Positions 1 through 9,905 of a stretch of 64,000 bases of DNA are shown here, piece by piece. The translations under genes were made by a program, and so were the position numbers. The stretch's first letter is position 1. Each line of letters opens with the position of its first letter. The DNA is from Rhizobiaceae bacterium (GTDB lineage: Bacteria > Pseudomonadota > Alphaproteobacteria > Rhizobiales > Rhizobiaceae). The notes beneath the pieces are model-generated. The model ran no database searches and was not told where the DNA came from. It worked only from the letters and a program-made list of their open reading frames with translations. Where the stretch lies: the NCBI GenBank assembly GCA_026981655.1, contig JALSIJ010000046.1, forward strand, positions 31,717 to 95,716, in the 5' to 3' direction.

Positions 1-138
1 TCGCGCCTGCGCATGATTCTGCCAGTTTCAAATGGTTATAGGTATGGAACGCCCATGTTTCAACGAGAAGTCGTCGATTCCATGAACTTTAATGCCGCAT
101 CGTTAAGATGCGTTACCAATATAGCATGAAAAAGGTGA
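1..138 (+). other. window edge; possible 3' end of an unidentified plus-strand ORF
   Basis: Plus frame 1 is open from base 1 to a TGA at 127-129 (42 codons). The other two plus frames stop within 40 bases. The peptide has no motif I recognise, and an open stretch of this length is not rare by chance. A 6-bp inverted repeat (CGCATC/GATGCG) lies near 97-113, downstream of folA, without a T-run. In many Hyphomicrobiales hflK follows folA on the same strand; I see no hflK start in these 138 bases. Confidence 0.15.
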
Positions 139-648
139 TCAGCGGCGCTCATAAACAATAAATTCAGTTTCGCAGGAATCCCGTGGCCCGTCGGGTACAA
201 ATTCTCTACTGATGACTTCCCATATAGCCTCATCAATATCAGGAAACCTCGTATCCCCGCTGGGCTCTGCCTTGACTTTGGTGTAATAAATCCGGTCAGC
301 CCGATTTAAAAACAGACGGTAAATTTCTCCGCCACCAATTACACAAATTTCACTCGCACCATTGCCCTGCTCCCACAATTGCGCGACTTGCAGTGCCTGA
401 TCGACGGATTCTACCGAACAAATACCTTCAGCCGAATAATCCGTATTCCTGGAAATAACGATATTGTGACGACCAGGCAAAGGCCGCCCGATGCTTTCAA
501 AGGTTTTTCGGCCCATAATTATTGGATTGCCGATGGTGATCGCCTTAAAGCGTTTCAAATCACTTGAAAGCTTCCACGGCATATCACCATCGCTGCCGAT
601 TACACCGTTTTCAGCAACAGCAACAATGATGGAAATTGGTAAGGTCAC
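139..648 (-). CDS. folA: dihydrofolate reductase
   Basis: Reduces 7,8-dihydrofolate to tetrahydrofolate with NADPH in the cytoplasm, restoring the cofactor that ThyA consumes. The 169-residue protein has the usual bacterial DHFR length. Visible landmarks are the N-terminal strand ending in NGVIG, the MPWKLSSDLKRF segment with the catalytic acid at D30, and GRKTFESIG at 46-54 for NADPH binding. The start is a GTG at 648 because no ATG lies near the conserved N-terminus. It begins 23 bases after the stop of the small lipoprotein and is probably co-transcribed with it and thyA. The thyA-folA pairing is standard; the gene between them is not. Confidence 0.95.
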   Translation of the reverse strand: MTLPISIIVAVAENGVIGSDGDMPWKLSSDLKRFKAITIGNPIIMGRKTFESIGRPLPGRHNIVISRNTDYSAEGICSVESVDQALQVAQLWEQGNGASEICVIGGGEIYRLFLNRADRIYYTKVKAEPSGDTRFPDIDEAIWEVISREFVPDGPRDSCETEFIVYERR

Positions 649-671
649 AACTTTATTTACTCAATTATGGA

Positions 672-1064
672 CTATTGCGCCACATCCGGCCGCTGGAACA
701 CGATACCGCAATTCTTGGAAATCGACGCCTGCTCAATTGCATCCATTTCACCTTTCAGGCGGGAAAGTTCAGCAGTTGCGGCATTGTCGCCTTTAACAAA
801 GAACACCGCCGGCCAGAACACTACCAGCGCAACACCGGTTGCCACCGCATCATTGGCCGCTTTTTTGTTCTGAACACCGGAAAGATCCTGTACCCGATAT
901 GAAATTCTTTCGGCTTCAGCACTCAGCTGGCGACAGCTGAAACTTTGATAATGCACAGGCGATACATAACTTGCATCGACATTTTTGGCTTTTGTAGCAC
1001 AACCGGCAGCTGTTACTAACACTGCCATCAGCACTGGTGCGGTAATTTTAGTTGAAATAGACAT
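672..1064 (-). CDS. small putative lipoprotein between thyA and folA
   Basis: Unrecognised 130-residue protein. The ATG at 1064 is chosen because it has a GGGGA ribosome site about 10 bases upstream and puts a clean signal at the N-terminus; an upstream start would add 13 residues with no signal character. Residues 1-21 form a positively charged then hydrophobic segment ending in TAAGC, a plausible lipobox with Cys21 as the lipidated residue. A second hydrophobic stretch (AVATGVALVVFWPAVFF, about residues 75-91) resembles a glycine/alanine-type membrane or membrane-associated segment, followed by a short helical tail rich in Glu and Lys. It sits between thyA and folA on the same strand, so it probably shares their transcript. 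No function is assigned. Confidence 0.75.
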   Translation of the reverse strand: MSISTKITAPVLMAVLVTAAGCATKAKNVDASYVSPVHYQSFSCRQLSAEAERISYRVQDLSGVQNKKAANDAVATGVALVVFWPAVFFVKGDNAATAELSRLKGEMDAIEQASISKNCGIVFQRPDVAQ

Positions 1065-1155
1065 ATTTATGATTCCCCATATTTTAATTCGAATATTTAG
1101 CAATTTAATTCAACTACGAGAAGTAGGCTGTACCAAAATTTACAACCTGTGGCAA

Positions 1156-1950
1156 TTATACAGCAATCGGCGCTTTGATACTGGCGTCAGCCTCATAACC
1201 TTGCAGCAAAAAATCTTCATATTTAAATGAGAAAATGTCACTCACAGCAGGGTTCATAACCATTTTCGGTAAGGGCTTTGGCGTGCGGCCGAGCTGCAAT
1301 TTTGCCTGCTCAAAATGATTAGCATAAAGATGGGCATCGCCCAATGTCAAAATAAAATCACCCGGTTCAAGCCCGCAAACCTGCGCCAGCATCATGGTCA
1401 ACAACGCATAGGAAGCGATGTTAAATGGCACGCCCAAAAATATATCTGCCGAACGCTGGTAAAGCTGGCAGGAAAGTTTTCCATCCGCCACATAAAACTG
1501 AAACAGGCAATGGCACGGCGGCAGCGCCATATCATCCACCTGCGCCGGGTTCCACGCCGAGACAATCAATCGGCGTGAATTCGGATTATTTTGGATCTGT
1601 TCAACAAGGTTGGAAATCTGGTCAATGCTCTTACCATCCGGTGCCGGCCATGAGCGCCATTGATAGCCATATACCGGGCCAAGGTCGCCATTTTCATCGG
1701 CCCACGCGTCCCAAATTCGCACCCCGTTTTCCTTAAGATAGCGGATATTGGTATCACCGCTTAAGAACCACAAAAGCTCGTGAATTATGGATTTTAAGTG
1801 CAATTTCTTGGTGGTTAAAACGGGAAAACCTTCATCCAGCGCAAAGCGCATTTGATGGCCGAATACCGAACGGGTGCCGGTGCCGGTACGGTCACCCCGA
1901 TCGCTGCCCTCATTGAGAACCCGTGATAATAAATCCAGATATTGCTGCAT
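1156..1950 (-). CDS. thyA: thymidylate synthase
   Basis: Methylates dUMP to dTMP using 5,10-methylenetetrahydrofolate and releases dihydrofolate, which FolA recycles. At 264 residues it matches the E. coli enzyme in length. The nucleophile is Cys146 in the segment [10 protein letters not shown]. The phosphate-binding arginines are in [10 protein letters not shown] (18-26) and [12 protein letters not shown] (124-135), and the dUMP-binding [12 protein letters not shown] stretch is intact. The ATG at 1950 follows an AGGGA ribosome site. It is the first gene of the thyA-lipoprotein-folA group. Confidence 0.98.
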   Translation of the reverse strand: MQQYLDLLSRVLNEGSDRGDRTGTGTRSVFGHQMRFALDEGFPVLTTKKLHLKSIIHELLWFLSGDTNIRYLKENGVRIWDAWADENGDLGPVYGYQWRSWPAPDGKSIDQISNLVEQIQNNPNSRRLIVSAWNPAQVDDMALPPCHCLFQFYVADGKLSCQLYQRSADIFLGVPFNIASYALLTMMLAQVCGLEPGDFILTLGDAHLYANHFEQAKLQLGRTPKPLPKMVMNPAVSDIFSFKYEDFLLQGYEADASIKAPIAV

Positions 1951-2019
1951 TGGCTGTCCCTGTCTGATTCGACAAGGGTAATTTTAACCGCAATTCAACG
2001 AGGCGCCAGCGCCAACTTT

Positions 2020-2478
2020 TTATTTCAACACGTTTGGCCAGTTCTTGTTGGCCTTGGCAATATTTCCCGGCCGATCCTTATTCCAGCGACTGCGCACACC
2101 GAGCGAATTATTGAGATAGAGTTTACCATCAACGATAGACCATGCCTCTGGCACGGTGGTCGCGGTCGAACCATAGCTCACAGCAAAGGCGCAATAACCG
2201 CCATATTGAGGCGCATATTTATCAGGCATGGCCAGAAATTTTTGCCGGTTGGCATCACTGGAGAAATGCCATTTTGCGCCATTCCAAAGGGCCGAAAATT
2301 CAACTTTGCCTTCAACCGGCTTATTTTTGGTGAAATAGGCAACCGGGTCATATCCGTTGATCGCAATACCGGTAGAAGAATTGGCGTATACTTTACGTTT
2401 TGCTGCAAACCCGAATGAGGGAAATGCGGCGCTGCCTGCTAATGCGGCAATTGCTGAAATAAAAGTTCTGCGTTCCAT
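2020..2478 (-). CDS. YHS-domain protein with Tat-like export signal
   Basis: A 152-residue protein whose N-terminus MERRTFISAIAALAG has the twin-arginine pattern (RRTFI) followed by a hydrophobic segment and an AxA-like cleavage region ending in GFAA, so it is probably exported to the periplasm. The mature part carries a YHS-type fold: INGYDPVAYF, then WHFSSDANRQKFLAMPDKYAPQ, then YGGYCAFAVSYG. YHS domains are often found in metal-linked proteins, but no substrate is known here. The start at 2478 is preferred over 2502 because AGGAGG lies seven bases before it. It stands alone between thyA and ald. Its specific role is unknown. Confidence 0.85.
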   Translation of the reverse strand: MERRTFISAIAALAGSAAFPSFGFAAKRKVYANSSTGIAINGYDPVAYFTKNKPVEGKVEFSALWNGAKWHFSSDANRQKFLAMPDKYAPQYGGYCAFAVSYGSTATTVPEAWSIVDGKLYLNNSLGVRSRWNKDRPGNIAKANKNWPNVLK

Positions 2479-2564
2479 GACCAAGCCTCCTGAAAAGTTC
2501 ATCAGATGCCATAATACATGATTTTCCCACGCGCATTATCAAACCCAAACACAGCTGCGTGAAA

Positions 2565-2596
2565 CGAAAAAGCCGCCCGATCAGATCGGACGGCTT
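2565..2596 (-). terminator. Rho-independent terminator after ald
   Basis: The segments AGCCG-C-CCGAT and ATCGG-A-CGGCT form a 10-bp stem with one internal mismatch and a 3-base loop. Read on the minus strand it is followed by a run of five T. It lies about 80 bases downstream of the ald stop codon. Confidence 0.8.
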
Positions 2597-2674
2597 GTAT
2601 CAGCTAAGTTGTTCGCCGCGCCTCCCGAGTTTGTCCAGGGGCAGGCTGGGTAAAGCCCATTGCGTTAAGTGAAA

Positions 2675-3790
2675 TTATGCAGCAACCGCCTGTTTGGCAT
2701 CGGTCATTTCATAGCCAAGCGCTTCGGCAACCGGCGCATTGGTAATGCGGCCGCGATGCACATTCAAACCATTGCGCAGATTTGGATCGTCAATCAAAGC
2801 CTGTAGGCCTTTATTGGCAAGCGCCAAACCGAATGGCAAAGTTGCATTGTTAAGTGCGTGGCTGGATGTCAGCGGCACAGCGCCCGGCATATTGGCAACG
2901 CAGTAATGCACAATACCATCCACCTCATAGGTCGGGTCAGCATGGGTGGTGGCTTTCGATGTTTCAAAGCAGCCGCCCTGATCAATCGCCACATCGCACA
3001 ACACGGCACCCGGCTTCATGCCGGAAAGCATTTCGCGGGTTACCAGTTTGGGGGCCGCCGCACCCGGTATTAGCACAGCACCAATAACCGCGTCAGCAGA
3101 AAAGACTTCCTCATCGAGCGTCTCAACCGTTGAATAACGGGTATGAACCCGGCCATTAAACATCTCATCAAGCTCGCGCAAACGCGGAATTGAGCGATCA
3201 AGAATGGTCACATCCGCACCAAGACCGACCGCCATACGGGCCGCATGAGTGCCAACAACACCACCGCCAATGACGGTAATTTTTGCAGGCGCAACACCCG
3301 GCACCCCACCAAGCAGGATACCGCGTCCGCCATTGGCTTTTTGCAATGCCGTTGCCGCCGCTTGAATAGAAAGCCTGCCGGCAACCTCACTCATCGGAGC
3401 CAACAATGGTAAACCACCCTTATTATCAGTCACGGTTTCATAGGCAATTGCAGTGCAGCCTGAAGCAACCAAACCCTTGGTCTGCTCCAAATCTGGAGCC
3501 AAATGCAAATAGGTGTAGAGAATTTGATCTTCACGCAATTGAACCCACTCAGAAGGCTGTGGCTCTTTAACTTTCACAATCATATCAGAAGTTTCAAAAA
3601 CCTCAGCTGCCGTGTCCAATATGGTTGCACCAACCGCCGCATAGGCATCATTGTCAGCACCAATTCCGGCACCCGCATTGGTTTCAACAAAAACATCGTG
3701 ACCATTTGCAACATATTCACGAACAGCGCCGGGTGTCAGGCCAACCCGATATTCATGGTTTTTAATTTCCTTTGGCACACCAATACGCAT
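2675..3790 (-). CDS. ald: alanine dehydrogenase
   Basis: Catalyses the reversible NAD-dependent deamination of L-alanine to pyruvate and ammonia. The 371-residue length is typical. Family landmarks are the start [20 protein letters not shown] with substrate Arg15, Lys75 in [11 protein letters not shown], His96 in TYLHLAPD, and the nucleotide-binding [14 protein letters not shown] (174-187). The ATG follows a GGGAGAA ribosome site. It diverges from an Lrp/AsnC regulator across a 204-base gap, the usual arrangement for an alanine-responsive activator (AldR-type), and ends at a strong terminator. It could also serve ammonia assimilation when alanine is scarce. Confidence 0.97.
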   Translation of the reverse strand: MRIGVPKEIKNHEYRVGLTPGAVREYVANGHDVFVETNAGAGIGADNDAYAAVGATILDTAAEVFETSDMIVKVKEPQPSEWVQLREDQILYTYLHLAPDLEQTKGLVASGCTAIAYETVTDNKGGLPLLAPMSEVAGRLSIQAAATALQKANGGRGILLGGVPGVAPAKITVIGGGVVGTHAARMAVGLGADVTILDRSIPRLRELDEMFNGRVHTRYSTVETLDEEVFSADAVIGAVLIPGAAAPKLVTREMLSGMKPGAVLCDVAIDQGGCFETSKATTHADPTYEVDGIVHYCVANMPGAVPLTSSHALNNATLPFGLALANKGLQALIDDPNLRNGLNVHRGRITNAPVAEALGYEMTDAKQAVAA

Positions 3791-3937
3791 TTAATTTCTC
3801 CCAAAATTTGCGGGGATTTCCTTGTCCCGGCATCAAGATGCAAAAAAGAAAGCCCCACCCCAACAATTGGCGTGCGACAACCTGGCGAAATCATAATTAA
3901 TTGCGCAAAAAATGTCCTTGCAAAACACACTTCCATT

Positions 3938-3981
3938 GAATGAATTTTCAGTATATTATTGCAGGTAACAACAATTCATTC
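3938..3981. promoter_or_regulatory. candidate Lrp/AldR operator between ald and the Lrp-family gene
   Basis: A perfect 9-bp inverted repeat, GAATGAATT at 3938-3946 and AATTCATTC at 3973-3981, flanks the 15-mer at 3949-3963. That 15-mer agrees with 13 of 15 positions of the Lrp consensus YAGHAWATTWTDCTR as I recall it. The site lies just upstream of the regulator start at 3995 and about 150 bases from the ald start, where autoregulation and divergent control would be expected. Confidence 0.6.
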
Positions 3982-3994
3982 GAGGATTATTGCA

Positions 3995-4480
3995 ATGTCT
4001 GAACTAGACGCGATTGATATCACCATACTAAGTGAGCTTCAACGCGATGCACGAATTGCCAATGTCACCTTGGCTGACCGCGCCGGGCTATCGCCCTCCG
4101 CCTGTTCAAGACGACTGGATTCGCTGGAAAAATCCGGCATTATTCGTGGCTATCACGCAAGGCTTTCATCTCGCGCGCTTGGTCACCCGATTATTGTTAT
4201 TGTCTATATGACCCTTGAGGGGCAATCGGTCGCCCACCTGACCGCATTTGAAGAAGCGGTAAAAAAGTGCCCAAATGTGCTGATCTGCTATCTGATGTCC
4301 GGCACCAGCGATTATATTTTGCGCATTGCGGCGCGCGATTTGGCTGATTATGAACGCATCCATAAGGAATGGCTTTCCACCATGCCCGGCGTTGTACGCA
4401 TGACCTCAAGCTTTGCCCTGCGCGAAGTGATCAATCGCCCAAGCATTGATATTGAAATCAACCGCCCGCCAAAAAAGTGA
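3995..4480 (+). CDS. Lrp/AsnC family transcriptional regulator, probable ald regulator
   Basis: A 161-residue Lrp/AsnC protein. The N-terminal winged helix-turn-helix is visible in DAIDITILSELQRDARI and LADRAGLSPSACSRRL (about residues 4-42), followed by the RAM effector domain ending in TSSFALREVI. The ATG at 3995 is preferred over the longer reading from 3959 because a GAGG site sits nine bases ahead and family members start at this point. It is divergent from ald, which suggests alanine-responsive control of that gene. The stop codon ends one base before the convergent comEC stop, with no terminator between them. Confidence 0.92.
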   Translation: MSELDAIDITILSELQRDARIANVTLADRAGLSPSACSRRLDSLEKSGIIRGYHARLSSRALGHPIIVIVYMTLEGQSVAHLTAFEEAVKKCPNVLICYLMSGTSDYILRIAARDLADYERIHKEWLSTMPGVVRMTSSFALREVINRPSIDIEINRPPKK

Positions 4481-4481
4481 A

Positions 4482-6770
4482 TTAATTCTTCCGGTGGCGC
4501 GACCACGGGCGGGCGTATTTTTGCAACGCAGTTCTAACTTCAATCACCGGTTTTGCATTAGCCGTATCATGTTTTGAAATCGTAATGGCCACAGCGCCGC
4601 GCGATTGCAGCATTGATTTATCAACAATCAATTGCGGTGCAGTGCACCATTTTGGAACCGAAAGCCTTGTGACGATAATATCTGCCCTGGCGCAGTCTTC
4701 GCGAAAAGCCAGAGAACGCTTGATAAAGCTAAGCACCACACCAGTCGAAATATTTGCAATACAGCCCAGTTCATCACACTTAAACACCTGAGAATTTTTC
4801 TGATCATTTTGCGCGTTGGGCGCAAAGGCCTTTCGCCAAATATTGGTAATAAACTTTTCCTTGCGCGGATTAAGCAAATGAAATTGCCCGTTTTTACCCA
4901 CCACCGCGATGGATGAACCGGATTGAGAAATCAAAATATCCGGCGTGGCAGCATTGGAAAATGTGAGCGCAGACAGCATTACAAACGGAATAGCCAAAAG
5001 CCGCAAAACCGACTTCAATTGCGTCGCGATAACCAGCGCAATAGTGCCAAATGTCAAACTTGAAAGCGGCATGAAACCCGTATTGCCAAATTGCCCAAGA
5101 TCGCTCACCGCGATGGAAACCTTCACCACCTGATCAATCGCAAAGCCCATAAGTTCCAACGGATAGGCCTCCAGCCCAAAGGGCATGAGCACCATCCCCA
5201 CAAGCGCCATTGGCATTACACCAAGCGAGACCACGGGCATGGCCGCCAGATTTGCCAACAGGCCAAATGGTGCCACCCGGTGAAAATGATAGGCAGCAAA
5301 AAGCCCGGTCGCCAATCCCGCAACAATCGAAGTAACCGCCAATCCGCTGATCGACTTGGCTATGTTGGTTGCGACAGCCCAAAATCTGTTTGGGGATGGC
5401 TGATAGGGCCTGCCCCGTCGGAAGCGCGACCATGATTCATAAACCGCGACCAGAGCAGCAACCGCTGCAAACGACATTTGAAAACTGGGGCTGACGATGG
5501 ATTCCGGTCGCCAAGCAAGCACCACAAGAGCAGCGAGCCCCACATTGCGCATAGTCAGCGCCCGCCGGTCGCTCATAACCGCCAGCAGCATAATGGCAAT
5601 CATGATCCACGCCCGTTGGGTGGCAATACTTGCCCCTGAGATCAACAAATAGGCGCTGGCAACCAAAAGAGCCGCCATTGCTGCCCATTTACGGATTGGA
5701 TAGTAAAGTGAAATTCCAGGTATCATCGCCAGTGACCCACGCACCAGCAAAATAATTGTGGCTGTCACCAGCGCCATATGCAGCCCGGATATTGCCAGAA
5801 TATGTGCAAGGCCGGACTGGCGAAGCGCCTCAACCGTATCGTCACTGATACCGCTTCGATCTCCGACAATCAGAGCGGATGCGAGGCTTCCACTTTCGCC
5901 GGGCAACGCATCACGTATGCGCCCGCCAATCGCAGATCTGATTTTGGCAGTTGCAAGCGATAAGCGGGTGAAAACGGACAGCTCACCCGAATATTCTACT
6001 CCTTTTGGGCCCCCGAGAAAAAATCCATTGGCACCATTTTTTTTGTACCAGGATTGAAAAGCAAAATCATATCCCCCCGGATAGGCCGGTCCCGATGGCG
6101 GCCGCAACCGGGCCAGGCCAGAAATTTGGCGACCTATTTCAATCCGGGCATGTTTCTTATGCGCGGTTACCCTGATTTTTTGCGGAACCGGGCCGCGATA
6201 TTTTTCAAATCCCTTGACCTTAATCGTATAGCGCTGGCGGCCATTGGCGCGCAATTCGCGGTTAAGCACAATGCCGCTCAGCATTACTTGAGCTGGCGAA
6301 CTTATCATGATCGTATCGAGCACATCGCTGCGAATTTTACCCGCCGCCATTCCGGCAAATACAAAACTTGCGACAAGCGCGACATTACCCGACATCGCGC
6401 CATAGCGTTTGATGGAGATTAGAACACTCACCATCAATGCCACAATTATGGCAATAAATAACGGTTCGCGCGGCAACGAAAAATAAGCCAAAGCCCCCAA
6501 ACCAAATGCAATCGGCAGCATCAGAAATTTGGTGCCGGTCTCGCTTTCATAGCGCAATGCCTGATAAATACGGTGCGAAAAATGATAGGCATTATGCCGG
6601 ATGAATGAAGGAAGCAGCACCCGTTTGAACGATGGGAAAAACTTCAAAATCGGTGAAAGTTCCGTGAGCAAAGTGGGACGAGATGCCAATTCATCGATCT
6701 CAGGCGTTTCCCCGCCGCTCTTTTCGACCGAATTACCCTTTGTAGAACTGTTTGAATTCAACCCGCTCAA
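4482..6770 (-). CDS. comEC: ComEC/Rec2-family DNA uptake membrane protein
   Basis: A roughly 760-residue polytopic membrane protein. ComEC forms the inner membrane channel that takes up single-stranded DNA during transformation. The central competence domain shows the LAISGLHMALVTATIILL signature and many membrane helices; residues before it form the DUF4131-type region with the EIGRQISGLARLRPP segment. The C-terminal soluble part is short and lacks an obvious metallo-beta-lactamase HxHxDH motif, as in many rhizobial homologues. The start is uncertain: the reading begins at a TTG (6770) and the first ATG lies far inside. It is divergent from gltX, 96 bases apart. Confidence 0.88.
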   Translation of the reverse strand: MSGLNSNSSTKGNSVEKSGGETPEIDELASRPTLLTELSPILKFFPSFKRVLLPSFIRHNAYHFSHRIYQALRYESETGTKFLMLPIAFGLGALAYFSLPREPLFIAIIVALMVSVLISIKRYGAMSGNVALVASFVFAGMAAGKIRSDVLDTIMISSPAQVMLSGIVLNRELRANGRQRYTIKVKGFEKYRGPVPQKIRVTAHKKHARIEIGRQISGLARLRPPSGPAYPGGYDFAFQSWYKKNGANGFFLGGPKGVEYSGELSVFTRLSLATAKIRSAIGGRIRDALPGESGSLASALIVGDRSGISDDTVEALRQSGLAHILAISGLHMALVTATIILLVRGSLAMIPGISLYYPIRKWAAMAALLVASAYLLISGASIATQRAWIMIAIMLLAVMSDRRALTMRNVGLAALVVLAWRPESIVSPSFQMSFAAVAALVAVYESWSRFRRGRPYQPSPNRFWAVATNIAKSISGLAVTSIVAGLATGLFAAYHFHRVAPFGLLANLAAMPVVSLGVMPMALVGMVLMPFGLEAYPLELMGFAIDQVVKVSIAVSDLGQFGNTGFMPLSSLTFGTIALVIATQLKSVLRLLAIPFVMLSALTFSNAATPDILISQSGSSIAVVGKNGQFHLLNPRKEKFITNIWRKAFAPNAQNDQKNSQVFKCDELGCIANISTGVVLSFIKRSLAFREDCARADIIVTRLSVPKWCTAPQLIVDKSMLQSRGAVAITISKHDTANAKPVIEVRTALQKYARPWSRHRKN

Positions 6771-6866
6771 AACACTAAACTCTATTTGCCCGCTTGCCTC
6801 ACCCTCTCACTATGCTACATCAGCGCCGAATAAGCACCCCCACAACCTTTTTGGAGCCTTACCGCA

Positions 6867-8330
6867 ATGACCAATGAAAACAGTACCCCACCGGCACCAA
6901 AAAAGGTTATCACCCGTTTTGCCCCCTCACCCACCGGTTTTTTGCATATTGGTGGCGCAAGAACAGCTTTGTTTAACTGGCTTTACGCCCGTGCCCACAA
7001 CGGAAAAATGGTACTTCGCATCGAAGATACCGATCGTGCGCGTTCATCAGATGAAGCCATTGACGCGATAAAAGACGGGCTATCCTGGCTGGGGCTTGAA
7101 TGGGATGGTGAGCCAATTTCCCAATTTGCCCGCGCCGCCCGCCATAAGGAAGTGGCCGAAGAACTGGTAGCCAAAGGTCAGGCCTATCGCTGCTATGCCA
7201 CAAAGGAAGAGCTTGCCGAAATGCGTGAACAGGCGCAAAAGGAAAAGCGGCCGCCGCGCTATGATGGCCGCTGGCGCGACCGCGCTCCCTCTGAAGCTCC
7301 CGATGGCGCGCCTTACGTCATCCGTATAAAATCACCAAATGACGGCGATACAATTGTCGACGACAAGGTGCAGGGCATTGTGCGTTTTCCCAACAAAGAC
7401 CTGGATGATTTTATTCTGCTGCGTTCCGACGGCACCCCAACCTATATGTTAGCCGTTGTGGTTGACGACCACGATATGGGCATCACCCATATCATTCGTG
7501 GCGACGATCACCTGACCAATGCCGCGCGCCAAACCATCATTTCCAACGCAATGGACTGGAATATACCGGTGATGAGCCACATTCCGCTTATTCACGGGCC
7601 CGATGGTGCGAAACTGTCCAAACGCCACGGCGCATTGGGTGTCGAAGCTTACCGGGCCATGGGCTATCTGCCTGAGGCGCTGCGCAACTATCTGGTTCGG
7701 CTTGGCTGGGCCCACGGCGATGATGAATTTTTCACTGATGAACAAATGATTGAACTGTTCTCACTGGAAGCAATTGGAAAATCAGCCTCACGCTTTGATT
7801 TCACCAAGCTGGAAAACATGAACGGCCATTATATTCGTGCAGCAAGCGACAAACGGCTGGTGACTGCAATTGAAGACATTCTTGGTGAAATTGAGGGTGG
7901 AGGTTTTTATGCAAGCCGCATGAACGACGATATGAGCAGCAAGCTGACCACTGCCATGCCGGGTTTAAAAGAACGAGCAAAAACGCTTCTGCAATTGATA
8001 GATGGCGCACGTTTTCTGTTTGAGGAAACCCCATTGCCGGTTGATGCAAAAGCCCAAAAAATTCTGGACAAGGACGAAGGAGCTGGAAGAGCAATTTTAA
8101 GCAAACTTTATCCGGTTCTTTCAGCGCTCAAGGACTGGGAGCTGGAAACCATTGAAACTGCTACCCGTGAATTTACCGAGCAGCAGGAATTGAAACTTGG
8201 CGCGGTCGCCCAACCCTTAAGAGCTGCCCTTACCGGACGTACAACATCGCCAGGTGTCTTTGATGTACTGGCTGTGCTGGGCAAACCCGAATGCCTGAAG
8301 CGCATTGAACAACAAATGGCAAAAGCCTGA
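6867..8330 (+). CDS. gltX: glutamate--tRNA ligase (first copy)
   Basis: Charges tRNA with glutamate using ATP. The 487-residue protein carries the class I signatures: [15 protein letters not shown] (21-35, HIGH-like) and AKLSKRHG (KMSKS-like, near residue 250), and ends with the helical anticodon-binding region. A GGAG site lies about ten bases before the ATG. The gene next to gltA is the usual alphaproteobacterial location. A second full-length copy lies at 57802-59175; bacteria with two often divide tRNA-Glu and tRNA-Gln charging between them, the latter feeding the GatCAB amidotransferase. Which copy does which cannot be told from motifs alone. Confidence 0.96.
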   Translation: MTNENSTPPAPKKVITRFAPSPTGFLHIGGARTALFNWLYARAHNGKMVLRIEDTDRARSSDEAIDAIKDGLSWLGLEWDGEPISQFARAARHKEVAEELVAKGQAYRCYATKEELAEMREQAQKEKRPPRYDGRWRDRAPSEAPDGAPYVIRIKSPNDGDTIVDDKVQGIVRFPNKDLDDFILLRSDGTPTYMLAVVVDDHDMGITHIIRGDDHLTNAARQTIISNAMDWNIPVMSHIPLIHGPDGAKLSKRHGALGVEAYRAMGYLPEALRNYLVRLGWAHGDDEFFTDEQMIELFSLEAIGKSASRFDFTKLENMNGHYIRAASDKRLVTAIEDILGEIEGGGFYASRMNDDMSSKLTTAMPGLKERAKTLLQLIDGARFLFEETPLPVDAKAQKILDKDEGAGRAILSKLYPVLSALKDWELETIETATREFTEQQELKLGAVAQPLRAALTGRTTSPGVFDVLAVLGKPECLKRIEQQMAKA

Positions 8331-8502
8331 TTTTCCGAGGTTTTTCCACATTTTTCATCATAGTTCTTTCGGATAACTTGTAGTCAAAGGCCAAATCGGA
8401 TAGCAAGGAACCATACAAATCGAAACAATTCGTTATCACCGTACCGGCTCCCAATAGCGCGTATGGTTGTTAACGCACACCCATAAATAAAAAGGATTTG
8501 AT

Positions 8503-9792
8503 ATGGCTAAAGACAAAGCTACCCTTACGATCGGCGACGAGAGTTATGATTTAAACGTGTACCCCGCCACGGTTGGCCCGGACGTTGTAGACATCAGCAC
8601 ATTATACAAAAACAGTCGTCGTTTCACCTATGATCCTGGCTTCACTTCCACAGCGGCCTGTGAGAGCAAGATTACATTTATCGATGGTGACGAGGGTATT
8701 TTGCTTTATCGAGGCTACCCAATTGAACAATTGGCAGAAAAAGGCGATTTTCTGGAAACCTGCTACCTGTTGCTATACGGGGATTTGCCCGACAAGGCCG
8801 AAAAGCAGGATTTCACCGATCGCGTGACCTATCACACCATGTTGCATGAACAGATGGCAAAGCTTTATTCAGGCTTTCGCCGGGATGCACACCCAATGGC
8901 TATTATGGTTGGTGTGGTTGGCGCTTTGTCTGCGTTTTATCATGATTCGACCGACATTACTGACCCGCAACAACGGATGATCGCATCCCTGCGGATGATC
9001 GCCAAGATGCCAACAATTGCGGCAATGGCCTATAAGTATCACATCGGTCAGCCGGTAATGTACCCGCGCAACGATCTCGATTACGCCGCAAACTTTCTGC
9101 ACATGTGCTTTGCTGTTCCAGCAGAAGATTATCAGCCAAATCCGGTATTGGCCCGCGCTATGGATCGGATTTTTACCCTCCACGCTGACCATGAGCAAAA
9201 TGCTTCAACCTCTACGGTGCGGCTTGCCGGCTCGTCTGGAGCCAACCCGTTTGCCTGCATCGCGGCTGGTATTGCCTGCCTTTGGGGCCCGGCGCATGGA
9301 GGCGCCAATGAGGCGGCCCTTAATATGCTGCACGAAATCGGCACGCCTGACCGGATACCCGAATTTATTGCAAGGGCAAAAGACAAAAACGACCCATTCC
9401 GCCTGATGGGCTTTGGCCACCGCGTTTACAAAAATTACGACCCGCGCGCCAAGATCATGCAGCAAACAACCCATGAGGTTTTGGCTGAACTTGGAATAAC
9501 CGATGACCCAATTCTGGATATTGCTCTTGAGCTTGAAAGAATTGCCCTGACCGATGACTATTTCATCAAGCGCGGGCTTTATCCAAATATCGACTTCTAT
9601 TCCGGCATCACATTGAAAGCACTTGGCTTCCCGACCAGCATGTTCACCGTATTGTTTTCAGTTGCAAGAACAGTTGGCTGGATCGCCCAATGGAAAGAAA
9701 TGATTGAAGATCCACATCAACGTATTGGCCGCCCTCGCCAACTTTATACCGGCGAAACCACCAGGGATTATATACCGGTCAAAGATCGTTAA
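8503..9792 (+). CDS. gltA: citrate synthase
   Basis: Condenses acetyl-CoA with oxaloacetate to give citrate, the entry step of the TCA cycle. The 429-residue length is that of the hexameric type II enzyme of Gram-negative bacteria. The catalytic triad is present: His in [10 protein letters not shown], His in [14 protein letters not shown], and Asp in YPNIDFYSG. The ATG follows an AGGA site. It is separated from gltX by 172 bases, enough for its own promoter, and is followed by a palindromic repeat that may end transcription. Confidence 0.98.
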   Translation: MAKDKATLTIGDESYDLNVYPATVGPDVVDISTLYKNSRRFTYDPGFTSTAACESKITFIDGDEGILLYRGYPIEQLAEKGDFLETCYLLLYGDLPDKAEKQDFTDRVTYHTMLHEQMAKLYSGFRRDAHPMAIMVGVVGALSAFYHDSTDITDPQQRMIASLRMIAKMPTIAAMAYKYHIGQPVMYPRNDLDYAANFLHMCFAVPAEDYQPNPVLARAMDRIFTLHADHEQNASTSTVRLAGSSGANPFACIAAGIACLWGPAHGGANEAALNMLHEIGTPDRIPEFIARAKDKNDPFRLMGFGHRVYKNYDPRAKIMQQTTHEVLAELGITDDPILDIALELERIALTDDYFIKRGLYPNIDFYSGITLKALGFPTSMFTVLFSVARTVGWIAQWKEMIEDPHQRIGRPRQLYTGETTRDYIPVKDR

Positions 9793-9895
9793 AGCTTGCC
9801 TCCTAAAAATGGGCACCGGTTTTAGGAATAAAGACATGCGAAAACAGATAGGTGAAGCATATCGAGTGAATGCGAATGACTGCGGTATGCTTTAG
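9791..9895. repeat. REP-like palindromic repeat, copy 1 (after gltA)
   Basis: A hairpin with stem TCCTAAAA (9801-9808) and TTTTAGGA (9820-9827) is followed by the tail ATAAAGACATGCG and a second imperfect hairpin around GAAGCATA and TATGCTT (to about 9893). The same unit occurs twice in tandem at 60541-60650. Such hairpins between genes are common in Hyphomicrobiales genomes and may protect mRNA ends. Confidence 0.75.
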
Positions 9896-9905
9896 ATTTC
9901 TACAG

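Noticed and set aside
1315..1757. Frames opposite and within thyA
   Set aside because: They lie wholly inside a gene with certain identity.
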